A stretch of DNA of 34,870 bases from JBAYJY01 sp041664945 (GCA_041664945.1 JBAYJY010000029.1:1-34870), one strand, 5' to 3'. Positions 8,148-17,035 are shown, counted from the first letter of the stretch. Numbers and translations are program-made. Notes: generated from the sequence alone by a model not told the origin.

Positions 8148-9421
8148 CTCTGGCCGGAAATCTCGAACAAGTAGTCCCGCCCGAAGAGCTGACGCTTTTA
8201 AGGCGGCTCGGCGAGATGGCCGCCGAACGGCGCGAGAAGCTGTGCCTCGTGGGCGGTTCCGTGCGTGACGTGATGGCGGGCCTGCGCGGTCCGGACATGG
8301 ACCTCGCGCTGGAAGGCGACGTGTCCATGTTCTCCAGCGAAGCGGCCTCCGAACTCAATCTCGAATATGTCGTTCATAAAACATTTGGCACGGCCACGCT
8401 GACATCGTCTGATGGTTTGCGCGTGGATGTGGCGACTGCGAGGCGTGAAACTTATTCGCAACCCGGCGCGCTGCCGGATGTGACGCCCGATACGATCGAA
8501 GCCGATCTTCAGCGCCGCGATTTTTCGATAAACGCGATGGCGGTCAGTTTGCTGCCCGGCGATTTCGGCGCCCTGATTGACCCTTTCGGAGGGGCGGGCG
8601 ATAACAAAAGAAAAATCCTGCGCGTTCTTCATGAAAACAGTTTCATAGACGATCCGACCCGCATTCTGCGCGGGTTCCGGTTCTCGGACCGGTTCGCTTT
8701 CGAAGAGGATACGATGAGGCTGCTGCGCGGCGCGCTGGCCTGCCGGGCTTTCGATTCCGTTTCCGGCGTGAGAATAAAAAAAGAACTCAAGCTCATATTC
8801 GAGGAATCGGGACGCGGAGTTATTCTCGAAAACTGCCGCGAGTCCGGGATCGGAAACGCCATTCTTTCGGGTTTCGAATTCAACGCTAATCTGTTTTATC
8901 CCGAAGATCTTATGAAAGGCGCCTGCGATATGTTGTTCGAGTTCGAGACCGGCGGCTTCGCCGAGAGATGGCTCGCGGGCCTCGCGGCCGCGGCCGCGGG
9001 AACTCTTCCTGACACGATTCGCGCGCTTGCGGACCGTATCGACGCTACGCACAACGAGGCAGAGGCGCTTATCCGAACCAACTCCGTTTCGGGCCCCAAG
9101 TATCTCGCCGCACTGCGGGACCCTATCGTCAAGCAGTCCGAGGTGGCCGAAATTCTCTACGATTTGCCGACCGAGGCGCTGCTTTATCTCTATGCGGCGG
9201 GCAGCGAAATCGAGCGAGTGAACATCACGATGCATTTGCGTTTTGTCAGGCACATAAAACTTGAAATCAGCGGCGATGACCTGATCGCCCGCGGCTATAA
9301 GCCGTCCAAGCGTTTCAGCGAAGTCCTTAAGGAAGTGTTGCGCCGGAAGCGCGACGGGCTTGTGACGGGCGCCGCGGAAGAACTCAGTCTCGCCGAATCT
9401 TTGTTAAAGGAACACGAATAG
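8144..9421 (+). CDS. CCA tRNA nucleotidyltransferase / poly(A) polymerase family
   Basis: Class II nucleotidyltransferases add CCA to tRNA 3' ends, or in specialised versions add only CC, only A, or a poly(A) tail. The head domain shows LVGGSVRD (35-42), the catalytic pair in GPDMDLALEGD (D51, D53), VDVATARRETY, and LQRRDFSINAMAVSL. The neck motif FIDDPTRILRGFRFSDRF also fits. The 425-residue protein has no recognisable HD phosphohydrolase domain. If the CCA activity is split between two enzymes in this organism, this could be either half, which cannot be decided from one gene. It begins at an ATGA overlap and ends one base before the next ATG. Confidence 0.88.
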   Translation: MTLAGNLEQVVPPEELTLLRRLGEMAAERREKLCLVGGSVRDVMAGLRGPDMDLALEGDVSMFSSEAASELNLEYVVHKTFGTATLTSSDGLRVDVATARRETYSQPGALPDVTPDTIEADLQRRDFSINAMAVSLLPGDFGALIDPFGGAGDNKRKILRVLHENSFIDDPTRILRGFRFSDRFAFEEDTMRLLRGALACRAFDSVSGVRIKKELKLIFEESGRGVILENCRESGIGNAILSGFEFNANLFYPEDLMKGACDMLFEFETGGFAERWLAGLAAAAAGTLPDTIRALADRIDATHNEAEALIRTNSVSGPKYLAALRDPIVKQSEVAEILYDLPTEALLYLYAAGSEIERVNITMHLRFVRHIKLEISGDDLIARGYKPSKRFSEVLKEVLRRKRDGLVTGAAEELSLAESLLKEHE

Positions 9422-10096
9422 ATGGACATATCAGCGCAGCGCTTGTTGGAGCTAATTATTTTTTTTCCATTATTTATGATCGCTATAACTTTTCACGAGG
9501 CGGCGCACGCTTACGCCGCGTTCAGGGCGGGAGACCCGACGGCGAAATTATCCGGGCGTCTTTCGCTGAATCCGATGGTTCATATAGATCCGCTGGGGTT
9601 GTTATTTTTCGTGCTTTCCTCGCTTGCCGGGCGTGGATTCGGATGGGCGAAACCGGTGCCCGTAAACCCGCTGAATTTTAAGAATTATAAAAAAGACGAC
9701 ATAATCGTATCGCTCGCCGGCGTTGCTGCGAATCTTGTTCTTATGTTCCTTACGCTTGTTTTAATTAAGGCTTTGTACATGGCCGGTATTTTTGACGCCG
9801 TGAGCGGCAATCTCTCTTCAGGACGTCTTCAGGATTATATTCACTATCTACTGCTGGAGTTTTATTTTCTGAACGGAATTTTGTTTGTTTTTAATCTTCT
9901 GCCGATCCCGCCGTTGGACGGCTCGCACGTTTTCATTCATCTTTTTTTCAAGGATTCGATGATGGTTGAGGCTAAAGTCGCCAGATATGGGTTTTTGATA
10001 CTGGTTGTGGTTCTTATGACGGGTATACTCAGCTTCGTTCTTAACGCCTCGGCGAAAGTTATGTTCATGATCGCGAGTTTTTTTATTAATTTGTGA
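9422..10096 (+). CDS. Site-2 protease-like M50 zinc metalloprotease
   Basis: This 224-residue, mostly hydrophobic protein belongs to the compact M50 family often encoded beside scpA/scpB. The zinc site is intact: HEAAH (H25, E26, H29) in the first helix region and the third ligand in PIPPLDGSHVF (D166). The segments AKLSGRLSLNPMVHIDP and GWAKPVPVNP are also family hallmarks. It should act inside the inner membrane on an unknown substrate. It has no PDZ domain, unlike RseP. AAGGA lies about 10 nt upstream of the ATG, inside the end of the preceding gene. Confidence 0.92.
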   Translation: MDISAQRLLELIIFFPLFMIAITFHEAAHAYAAFRAGDPTAKLSGRLSLNPMVHIDPLGLLFFVLSSLAGRGFGWAKPVPVNPLNFKNYKKDDIIVSLAGVAANLVLMFLTLVLIKALYMAGIFDAVSGNLSSGRLQDYIHYLLLEFYFLNGILFVFNLLPIPPLDGSHVFIHLFFKDSMMVEAKVARYGFLILVVVLMTGILSFVLNASAKVMFMIASFFINL

Positions 10097-10171
10097 GCGG
10101 CGGAAGGCGAATCGTTATAAAATATCGGTTCGGGTCCGCCGGGCGGCGGAACAGTTGAAAGGATATCGGAG

Positions 10172-10927
10172 ATGTTGTTCGATATATTACTTGATGTCAC
10201 GGGGTTCAACGGCTCTTTCGAGATGCTGGTTGAGCAGGTGCGTCGCCACGAGCTGGATGTGATTCATGTTAAGTTGGCGGAAGTCGCTGAGCGGCTTGTC
10301 GAAGCGGTGCGCCCGAATATCGATCTCCAGCAGTTCACGCCGTTCCTGTCGCTTTCGAAGCTGCTGTTCGTAAAGTCGCGAAATCTGCTGCCGGGTCGCG
10401 ACCAGTTCGGGGAAACCGGACTCGACGAGGAAGCCGCGCAGGAAGAGGAAGAACCGACCGAAGTGCGCGAGCGGCTGCTCGAACAGTACAAGGCGTTCCA
10501 GTCGGTAAGAGACCATTTTCGCGAATTGGAAACCCTGAACGCATCGCGGCTCCGCTCCATGCAGACTCGCACGGGCGAAATGCCGGGCTTCATCGACGAG
10601 ATAGTGTTTCTCGAAAAGGTGACGCCGTTCGACCTGCTGGCGGCGATGGCGCAGATTGAAAGGCGCAGCCGCGAGGACCGCTCCTACCACGTCCGCGCGA
10701 ATGAAGGACAGCGGCTCTCGGACCGCATAGCGGAGGTTTTCAGCTTCATTCTCGAAAGGCGCGGCGGGCCTGTGAGTTTCAATGACATAGTTTCGATCGC
10801 GCCGCAGAAGCAGGAAGCGGTGATCTCATTTCTCGCCGTAATTTATCTGGTCGCCCAGGGCAAGGTCGCTGCGCATCAGAAAATCCCTTACGGCGATATT
10901 ATCATAACGGCCGGGGCGGCCGGCTAA
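10172..10927 (+). CDS. scpA: Segregation and condensation protein A
   Basis: ScpA is the kleisin subunit that bridges the SMC heads in the chromosome-condensing SMC-ScpAB complex. The N-terminal domain reads FNGSFEMLVEQVRRHELDVI, close to the family signature, followed by FLSLSKLLFVKSRNLLP. A Glu-rich variable middle (about residues 85-110) leads to a winged-helix C-terminal domain ending in an AQGKVAAHQ-type segment. AAGGA lies 8 nt before the ATG. The 75-nt gap after the M50 gene holds a GC-rich hairpin at 10135-10150. scpB follows 13 nt later. No smc gene is in the window. Confidence 0.9.
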   Translation: MLFDILLDVTGFNGSFEMLVEQVRRHELDVIHVKLAEVAERLVEAVRPNIDLQQFTPFLSLSKLLFVKSRNLLPGRDQFGETGLDEEAAQEEEEPTEVRERLLEQYKAFQSVRDHFRELETLNASRLRSMQTRTGEMPGFIDEIVFLEKVTPFDLLAAMAQIERRSREDRSYHVRANEGQRLSDRIAEVFSFILERRGGPVSFNDIVSIAPQKQEAVISFLAVIYLVAQGKVAAHQKIPYGDIIITAGAAG

Positions 10928-10940
10928 GGAGTTTCAGGCC

Positions 10941-11462
10941 ATGTTAACCGTTCAGGAAATCGCGAACGTTGTTGAAGGAATATTGTTTCTGTCGCCGAGG
11001 CCGGTGAAGTTGTCTGACATCGCGGTGAATCTCGATGTTGATCCGGGGCTTCTGAATGAAGCCATGGAACGGCTCAAGGAGCGCTACGCGGATTGCGGAC
11101 TCGAACTTTGCGGCGTCGCCGGCGGTTTCGAACTCACTTCCAGAAAAGATTACGTCGAACATCTGCGCGCGTTTTTCGGAGAACTCGACAAGTCGAGGCT
11201 CTCGCGCGCTGCGCTTGAGACGATGTCTATAATAGCTTACAAGCAACCAGTGTCGCGCGCCGATATCGAGGACCTGCGGGGCGTGAACTCGTCGGGCGCC
11301 ATTCATTCGCTGCTCGATAAAAGCCTGATCCGGATCAGCGACCGTGGCGAAACGATCGGGCGGCCGTTCATGTATTCCACAACACCCGATTTCCTCCGCT
11401 ACCTCGGTCTCGAAAAGCTCGAAGACCTCCCGCCGATCGAGTCGTTCGAGAAAAAAGTCTAA
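10941..11462 (+). CDS. scpB: Segregation and condensation protein B
   Basis: ScpB forms a dimer of paired winged-helix domains that binds the ScpA kleisin. The 173 residues show the typical opening (VEGILFLSPRPVKLSDIA), the central core ALETMSIIAYKQPVSRADIE with LRGVNSSGAIHSLLDKSLI, and the closing GRPFMYSTTPDFLRYLGL. Length and order are normal. AAGGAG is about 9 nt upstream of the ATG. It is coupled to scpA and followed 61 nt later by larE. Confidence 0.95.
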   Translation: MLTVQEIANVVEGILFLSPRPVKLSDIAVNLDVDPGLLNEAMERLKERYADCGLELCGVAGGFELTSRKDYVEHLRAFFGELDKSRLSRAALETMSIIAYKQPVSRADIEDLRGVNSSGAIHSLLDKSLIRISDRGETIGRPFMYSTTPDFLRYLGLEKLEDLPPIESFEKKV

Positions 11463-11523
11463 AAGAATGCTTCATCCGCAATAACGGTTACTCGCCCGGC
11501 ATTAATAGAAAAGGCTGGAATTT

Positions 11524-12375
11524 ATGGACTGCGAAAAGAGGCTGAACGAACTTAGGGCAGCTGTCCGGGCGCTCGGCAGCGCGTTGATCGCGTTTTCCGG
11601 CGGAGTGGACAGCGCGCTGTTGGCGCGGGTCGCCTCGGATGAACTCGCCGGCCGGGTTGTTCTCGCGACAGCCGAATCGGCAACATATACGCAGTCGGAA
11701 TCAGAACGCGCCAAGGAACTCGCCCTCGCTTTCGGAGCGCCGCATGTAATAATCAAAACAAATGAATTTGAAGACCCGCTCTTTCGCGCAAACCCGCCGG
11801 ACAGGTGTTATCACTGCAAACGCGAACTGATGGCGCGGCTCGAACAGATACGAAAAGAACGCGGGTTCGATTGCATAGCGGACGGGACGAATGCGGATGA
11901 CGCGGGCGATTTCCGGCCGGGTGAGCGGGCAGGGCGCGAGTTTGGAGTCCGAAGCCCTCTCGCCGAGATCGGGCTTACGAAGACGGAAATTCGCGGTTTG
12001 GCGAAACACTTGGGGCTGCCGAACTGGGATCAACCGGCGGCAGCGTGTCTGGCTTCGAGGATACCGTACGGAATGCCAATAGAAGGCGATGTTTTGAGAA
12101 GGATAGCGGCAGCCGAGGCGGCGGTGATTGAAGCGTCGGGAATCCGGCAGACGCGAGTGAGGCATCATGGCGAGTTGGCCCGGATTGAAGTTCCTTCTGT
12201 GGAACTTGAGCGGCTGGCGTCGCCTGCGTTGCGCGTGCGGATTGTTGAAGCGTTGCGAGCGCTTGGTTATCATTATGTAACGATTGATATGCAGGGTTAC
12301 CGAACCGGCAGCATGAATGAGGCGCTGTCGGACGACGTGAAGAACAGGGAAGGCGGCGGCGATGGATCTGATTAG
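11524..12375 (+). CDS. larE: LarE, ATP-dependent sulfur transferase for the nickel pincer cofactor
   Basis: LarE adenylates the pincer precursor made by LarB and inserts sulfur. The PP-loop AFSGGVDS (23-30) starts the ATP-pyrophosphatase domain. The family segment NPPDRCYHCKREL carries C95 and C98, and AAACLASRIPYG carries C175, equivalent to the sacrificial cysteine of the Lactobacillus enzyme. Three such cysteines are also compatible with a cluster-dependent, catalytic LarE type, so which chemistry operates here is open. AAAGG precedes the ATG by about 9 nt. It overlaps larB by 14 nt, a natural pair. Confidence 0.9.
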   Translation: MDCEKRLNELRAAVRALGSALIAFSGGVDSALLARVASDELAGRVVLATAESATYTQSESERAKELALAFGAPHVIIKTNEFEDPLFRANPPDRCYHCKRELMARLEQIRKERGFDCIADGTNADDAGDFRPGERAGREFGVRSPLAEIGLTKTEIRGLAKHLGLPNWDQPAAACLASRIPYGMPIEGDVLRRIAAAEAAVIEASGIRQTRVRHHGELARIEVPSVELERLASPALRVRIVEALRALGYHYVTIDMQGYRTGSMNEALSDDVKNREGGGDGSD

Positions 12376-13123
12376 AATGAAAGAGCTTCTTGAAGCTGTG
12401 CGGGCAGGAGAGGTCAGCGTGGGGGAAGCCTGCGAACAACTGAAGTCGCTGCCATACGAGGACTTGGACATCGCCAAGCTGGACCACCACCGGGCTCTGC
12501 GGAAGGGTTACCCGGAAGTGGTTTACTGCCAGGGCAAAACGAAGGAGCATCTGAAGCGGATTATCGGCGTGTATGCCGAAAAGCGCATCAACATGCTGCT
12601 GACAAGGGCGAACGAGGATGTTCACGAGATGGCGCGCGAGATAGAGCCGGACGTTCAGTATAACGCGCTCGGGCGCGCCGTGTGGCGGATATACGAACCG
12701 TTGCGGTTAAGCAAAAAGCCGGTGTTGGTGATAACGGCCGGAACGTCGGACATACCGGTGGCGGAAGAGGCGTGCGTGACTGCGGAGACGATGGGATGCC
12801 CGGTCGAGCGTTTGTACGATGTGGGCGTGGCAGGCATACACCGGCTGCTCGGAAGCAGCGGGCGTCTGGAGCCCGCCGGCGCGATAGTGGTCGCGGCGGG
12901 AATGGAAGGCGCGCTGGCAAGCGTTGTGGGCGGGCTGACGGGCAGGCCGATCGTAGCCGTGCCGACGAGCGTCGGTTACGGAGCTTCGTTCAACGGGCTG
13001 TCGGCTCTGCTTGGGATGCTTAATACGTGCTCGCCTGGCGTGGCGGTCGTCAATATAGACAATGGGTTCGGCGCCGGCTATTTCGCGGCTGTGGTTTGCC
13101 GTGAATCGGGTCTTGTCGAATAA
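12362..13123 (+). CDS. larB: LarB, nicotinic acid adenine dinucleotide carboxylase/hydrolase
   Basis: LarB carboxylates the nicotinate ring of NaAD and cleaves it, the first step of nickel pincer (NPN) cofactor synthesis. The N-terminal helical part (about 1-65) includes YPEVVYCQGKT. The C-terminal PurE-like domain has VITAGTSDIPVAEEA, VVAAGMEGALASVVGGL, VPTSVGYGASFNG and VVNIDNGFGAGYFAA. The 253-residue length is normal. An AAGG site precedes the ATG at 12362; an in-frame ATG at 12377 is a less likely start. Neither larC (nickel insertion) nor a LarA-type racemase is in the window, so the client enzyme and the last step must be encoded elsewhere if the pathway is complete. Confidence 0.93.
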   Translation: MDLIRMKELLEAVRAGEVSVGEACEQLKSLPYEDLDIAKLDHHRALRKGYPEVVYCQGKTKEHLKRIIGVYAEKRINMLLTRANEDVHEMAREIEPDVQYNALGRAVWRIYEPLRLSKKPVLVITAGTSDIPVAEEACVTAETMGCPVERLYDVGVAGIHRLLGSSGRLEPAGAIVVAAGMEGALASVVGGLTGRPIVAVPTSVGYGASFNGLSALLGMLNTCSPGVAVVNIDNGFGAGYFAAVVCRESGLVE

Positions 13124-13193
13124 TCAACATTCAACTTCATTCCTGTGAAAATTCAGATAGCGGCGCAACCTAACCTCGGTTATGCTGTTAAAA

Positions 13194-14612
13194 CTATTTC
13201 TTAGGTTTTCCGGGAAAAATGATCTTCATTGCGCGCTGAAAGATAATGCGCACTTGTGAATATGAATGGATCTCCCGAAGGAGATTGAGGAAAATGCGGG
13301 GTCGCAGATAGAATCGGAAGTGGGCGCCGCGCTGCGCTTTGATTAATTCGGCTTGCGAAATGGTTTCGTGGCAATAGCTGAGATTGTGGATGTAGGTTTC
13401 GTCGTAATCGAGGTTATTGAGCCTTCCGGCCGCTTTGAGTTTGTCGTACATATCGCTGCCCGGGAAAGGCGTGAAATTGAAGAAGTTAGCGCGATTGATG
13501 TTAAGGCGGAGAGCGAGTTGAATGGTTTCGCGCATGTCCTGCGCGTTCTCATCGGGGAATCCGAGAATGAAGAAGCCGGTCACCCGGATGCCGTTGCGGC
13601 GCAGCAAATTCACCTTTTCCGGCGCGTCGTCGAGCTTGAGTTTTTTGTTCATCATGTTGAGGACGCGCTGAGAGCCGGACTCAATTCCGACCGCGGTGGA
13701 GTAGCAGCCGGCGCGGCTCATGAGTGAAACGAGTTCCGCGTCGAGGCCGTCGAGCCTGATGCCGGTCGGGCAGGCCCATACGATGTCGAGTTTTTTGCGG
13801 ATCAGGTTTTCGCAAATCTGAACTGCGGCTGCGCGGTCGGAGATGAAGTTGTCGTCCATTATGTGAATTTCGCGGATATCGTATTTGTTTCTGAGCAGCT
13901 CAATTTCTTCAATGACGCTGTCCGGGTCGCGGCGGCGAACGCGTTTGCCCATGGCCCGGCCGGCGCCGCAGAATGAGCACGGATAGGGGCAGCCGCGAGA
14001 TGTGATTATCGGCGCGATCTTTTTCTTCATCGTGAAGATGCCGTTAGGAAACAAGGAGAAGAGGTGCGGCCCGATGAGGTCCCACGCCGCCATGTCGAGA
14101 GGCCGAATGTCTTCTATCAGTTTTCGAGGAGTCAAAACGACATTGCCGCCGCTGCGGAACGCAAGGTTAGGAATGGCGGAGAGCGAGTCTGGAGCCGGAA
14201 CTTCGGATTTTTCGAGGAGCGAAGCGAGCGCCGGCAGGGTTTCTTCGCCCTCGCCGGTCACTGCGTAGTCGAACTCCGGAATGAGCGTAAGCGTTTCTTC
14301 AGGTTCGAAGATAGCGTGAGGGCCGCCGGCGACCAGCGTAACCGCCGGGTTTTTCTTTTTTACCGCGCGCGCATAAGCGGCGGCGGAACTGAAATATGGC
14401 GTAAACACATTGACGCCGACAAGCCGGAACCCGCCGGCCGCGACTGTTTCCGCCGCTTTCTCCGGGAGAATGGAGTCGCGGGCGGCGTTGCAGATCGACG
14501 GTTCGTGTCCGGCCCGCCGCAACGCGGTCGCTATGTAGCCAAGCCCGATATTGGGGATGATAAGGTATGTTTCGAGATTGATTCTTTTTGGATCAATCAG
14601 AAGAATATTCAT
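13194..14612 (-). CDS. B12-binding-domain radical SAM protein
   Basis: The 472-residue protein has an N-terminal cobalamin-binding-type Rossmann domain (about 1-135; NIGLGYIATALRRAGHEP, VAGGPHAIFEPEE, VTGEGEETLPAL) and a radical SAM barrel with the cluster motif GCPYPCSFC (C208, C212, C215). The canonical DxHxxG cobalamin ligand motif is not visible, as in several family members that bind cobalamin without it or not at all. The C-terminal 80 residues are basic and aromatic. Relatives methylate or rearrange lipids, tetrapyrroles and antibiotics, so no substrate can be named. It is the far gene of the leftward arm of a divergent cluster, 131 nt beyond a glycosyltransferase gene. Confidence 0.85.
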   Translation of the reverse strand: MNILLIDPKRINLETYLIIPNIGLGYIATALRRAGHEPSICNAARDSILPEKAAETVAAGGFRLVGVNVFTPYFSSAAAYARAVKKKNPAVTLVAGGPHAIFEPEETLTLIPEFDYAVTGEGEETLPALASLLEKSEVPAPDSLSAIPNLAFRSGGNVVLTPRKLIEDIRPLDMAAWDLIGPHLFSLFPNGIFTMKKKIAPIITSRGCPYPCSFCGAGRAMGKRVRRRDPDSVIEEIELLRNKYDIREIHIMDDNFISDRAAAVQICENLIRKKLDIVWACPTGIRLDGLDAELVSLMSRAGCYSTAVGIESGSQRVLNMMNKKLKLDDAPEKVNLLRRNGIRVTGFFILGFPDENAQDMRETIQLALRLNINRANFFNFTPFPGSDMYDKLKAAGRLNNLDYDETYIHNLSYCHETISQAELIKAQRGAHFRFYLRPRIFLNLLREIHSYSQVRIIFQRAMKIIFPGKPKK

Positions 14613-14743
14613 TCCGCGCCAGATAGTTCCATTTTATTTAGCCATTCACATTTTAACTCTTTATTCGCCGCTCAAAAACAAAAAAACAAAATTAGTGTGG
14701 CCGGGATGAGTTTGGAGGCGCCGCTGTGAGCGGAGGCTGTCCA

Positions 14744-15505
14744 TTATTCGGCGTTTATAACGACATAGTCCTGAATGGCGTGGCGGCAGACGCGGAAGAG
14801 AAAAATGAAATCCTTAATTTCTTTTTTCGGGTTGAACTTACTGTCCGAATCCTGTCGTGAGAAAGTATAAACGGTTGGAACCTGAGCGTATTGGTCAGTG
14901 AAGAGGCATGTTTTAATGAAGAATTCGGAGTTGGCGGAGAATCCGGCGCAGGAGAGGAGATCATCGCCGTAGTGTTTCAAAGCGTGTTTGATTATAGAAG
15001 CGCGGTACATTTTGAAGAAGTAAGTGTAATCGGTGGTGTTAGGGAGCGGGAACCCGGCGTGAAGGAGATAATTCGCGGCGCGGCTGACTCTGCTTCTGAG
15101 CGGCGGGAATCCGACGCACGATCCGCCGTCGATATACCGGGATGCGGTGATGACGTCGGCGCCGGCTTTGAATTTGGCGAGCATGGGAACGATTGTTTCG
15201 GGATCGTTCGAGCCGTCTGATTCTATGAAAACTATCGGGTCGTCGTCCGCTGCGGAGTTGGACGCGTTCAGGAAACCGACGCGTATCACTGTGCCGATGC
15301 CTCGGTTTTCCTTGAATCGTATCAGGCGGATGTTTTCTTTCTCCGGCCGCTTTTCGATTATTTCTGCAGACCCATCCACGCTGCCGTCGTCAACGGCTAT
15401 GATCCGGTACTGTTCTCCCAATGCGCGGCAGACTCCGGCGATTCCTTCAATCAGGCGTCCCACTCGCGCCGCTTCGTTGTATACGGGAATCACAAAGTAA
15501 ATCAT
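14744..15505 (-). CDS. GT2 family glycosyltransferase
   Basis: The protein has a GT-A fold starting MIYFVIPVYNEAARVGRL, then AVDDGSVDGSAEII, RFKENRGIGTVIRVGF, the metal-site region FIESDGSNDPETIV, and ITASRYIDGG. This places it near the DPM1/GtrB-like polyprenyl-phosphate and glycolipid glycosyltransferases. No transmembrane helices follow. I set the start at the ATG at 15505 (253 residues): AGGTGG lies 4 nt upstream and the family begins here. The in-frame extension to 15547 adds 14 residues unlike the family and overlaps the promoter start region. It lies between two radical SAM genes, suggesting it glycosylates, or supplies a donor for, their product; that link is inference. Confidence 0.85.
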   Translation of the reverse strand: MIYFVIPVYNEAARVGRLIEGIAGVCRALGEQYRIIAVDDGSVDGSAEIIEKRPEKENIRLIRFKENRGIGTVIRVGFLNASNSAADDDPIVFIESDGSNDPETIVPMLAKFKAGADVITASRYIDGGSCVGFPPLRSRVSRAANYLLHAGFPLPNTTDYTYFFKMYRASIIKHALKHYGDDLLSCAGFSANSEFFIKTCLFTDQYAQVPTVYTFSRQDSDSKFNPKKEIKDFIFLFRVCRHAIQDYVVINAE

Positions 15506-15551
15506 CTGTCCACCTGTTTGCAAATCGGCTAACGGCGCCGGAAACAATATT

Positions 15552-15581
15552 ATTATACTATTTTATAAACGGCGCAGACAA
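15552..15581 (-). promoter_or_regulatory. Candidate sigma70 promoter, leftward, for the glycosyltransferase gene
   Basis: Read on the - strand, TTGTCT (15576-15581) is followed by 18 nt and a perfect TATAAT (15552-15557). Transcription would start near 15545, about 40 nt before the ATG at 15505. Confidence 0.5.
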
Positions 15582-15653
15582 TGATTTTAAACAGACTCCG
15601 CGCCGGGCGCCGGAAACGGAATGTAGAAAGGGCAGCCTGTCATTGAATCCGGA

Positions 15654-15682
15654 ATTACATAAATCATTTGTGGCGCTATAAT
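15654..15682 (+). promoter_or_regulatory. Candidate sigma70 promoter for the Tes-like radical SAM operon
   Basis: ATTACA (15654-15659), 17 nt, and a perfect TATAAT (15677-15682). The predicted start near 15689 lies downstream of the TTG at 15668 and about 40 nt upstream of the TTG at 15731, which helps decide the start codon of the next gene. Confidence 0.5.
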
Positions 15683-15730
15683 GAAAAGACCGCTTCGGCG
15701 ACTGCTGGACTAAACGACAAGGACTCTGTT

Positions 15731-17035
15731 TTGCCGGATAAGAATAAAGACAACCCGATATCTATAACACGCAGTCTTTGCCCTGAATGCGGCGCGATTG
15801 TAGACGCCAGAATCCTCGAAAAGGACGGCGCAGTTGTCATTTCCAAAAGCTGCGCGAACCACGGCGGTTTTGAATTTCCGCTTTTCGAAGACGCCGGGTT
15901 CTATAGGGAATGTTCAGCCGGGCTCGGCGCTATTCCCCCGGAAATCGACGGCTGCGACGCCACGGGTTGCCTGACCTGCTCGCGTCATGTAGACCGCGTC
16001 AAGACGATTATGATAGACGCGACCGAGCGTTGCAATCTTCGCTGCGCGGCCTGTTTCACAAACACGCATACGACAGAAAAACGCGATCCGACTATCGAGG
16101 AAATCGTCAGCCGTCTCGGTAAATGGAAGACACGGCCGACCGTTTTGCTGTGCGGCGGCGAACCGACGGTTCGCGAGGACCTACCGGAGCTGATCCGCGC
16201 GATCTCCGCGCTCGGCTTCGTCGTTAAAGCCGCATCGAACGGCATAAAGCTCACCGACATGGAATACGTCAGAAAATTGAAAGACGCCGGCCTCGGATGG
16301 GTTCTTTTCCAGTTCGACGGATTCTCTGATGAGATATACCGAAAGACACGGGGCCGCGACTTGCTGGCTATTAAAGAGAAAGCGCTCGCGAATCTCAGCG
16401 CGGCAGGGATTAAAGTCTGTCTCGCGTTCATGGTTGTGAAGGGGCTGAACGACGGTGAGATCGGCCGCATGATAGATATGGCGATGAAGAGCGACAACAT
16501 AATGCACATCGGCTGCACCGTGCTTTCATGCGTCGGGCGCGACGAGTTCGACAAGCGGCACGCGACGGGCGCGCTCGATGTTTTACGCGCGGTCGAAAGG
16601 GAAACCGCGGGCAGGCTCAACGTGTCCGATTTCATGAGGACTCGAAAAATCGGAAATTTTCTTTTCAAACTCACCGGCAATCTCGAATACCAGCAGAAGA
16701 CATGTTTTCACATGGCGCTGTTGCAGAAGCGCGCCGGCGGCTTTTTCCCGGTGAACCGCTATTTCAGCCTGACGGGCGCTCTCGGCAATCCAGGCGGACT
16801 CGCCTCGCTCGCTCGTCTCTACGGCTCTCTCAAGGACTGGGACGCGATCACGCTGTCCGGGAAAGTTAAGCTTTTTACTATCGAGGACTTTCGCGCGCAA
16901 GACACGATCGACCTGTGCGACGCGAACCGCTGCAACAAGGTCTATATGGCTGAGGATGGTTACATCCCGCCCTGCATATACAATACGAAATACAGGCCGC
17001 AATGCTGGCTGCCAATAAAGAAAGCAGTAAAATGA
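15731..17035 (+). CDS. Tes-like radical SAM protein (candidate membrane-spanning lipid synthase family)
   Basis: The layout matches the family of archaeal tetraether synthase (Tes), which couples alkyl chain ends by radical chemistry, and its bacterial homologues. It has an N-terminal metal-binding segment SLCPECG (C17, C20) with CANHGG (C41), then GCDATGCLTCSRH (C75, C80, C83), and the radical SAM cluster ATERCNLRCAACF (C101, C105, C108). GGEPTVRED and KAASNGIKL follow in the barrel. The C-terminus has four more Cys within about 35 residues, suggesting an extra cluster. I chose the TTG at 15731 (434 residues) because AAGGA lies 7 nt upstream and the promoter overlaps the alternative TTG at 15668. 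Other cysteine-rich radical SAM families remain possible, and the true substrate is unknown. Confidence 0.72.
   Translation: MPDKNKDNPISITRSLCPECGAIVDARILEKDGAVVISKSCANHGGFEFPLFEDAGFYRECSAGLGAIPPEIDGCDATGCLTCSRHVDRVKTIMIDATERCNLRCAACFTNTHTTEKRDPTIEEIVSRLGKWKTRPTVLLCGGEPTVREDLPELIRAISALGFVVKAASNGIKLTDMEYVRKLKDAGLGWVLFQFDGFSDEIYRKTRGRDLLAIKEKALANLSAAGIKVCLAFMVVKGLNDGEIGRMIDMAMKSDNIMHIGCTVLSCVGRDEFDKRHATGALDVLRAVERETAGRLNVSDFMRTRKIGNFLFKLTGNLEYQQKTCFHMALLQKRAGGFFPVNRYFSLTGALGNPGGLASLARLYGSLKDWDAITLSGKVKLFTIEDFRAQDTIDLCDANRCNKVYMAEDGYIPPCIYNTKYRPQCWLPIKKAVK

Noticed and set aside
8985..9000. CGCGGCCGCGGCCGCGG palindromic repeat
   Set aside because: It lies inside the nucleotidyltransferase gene and encodes an Ala-rich stretch; no role beyond coding is indicated.
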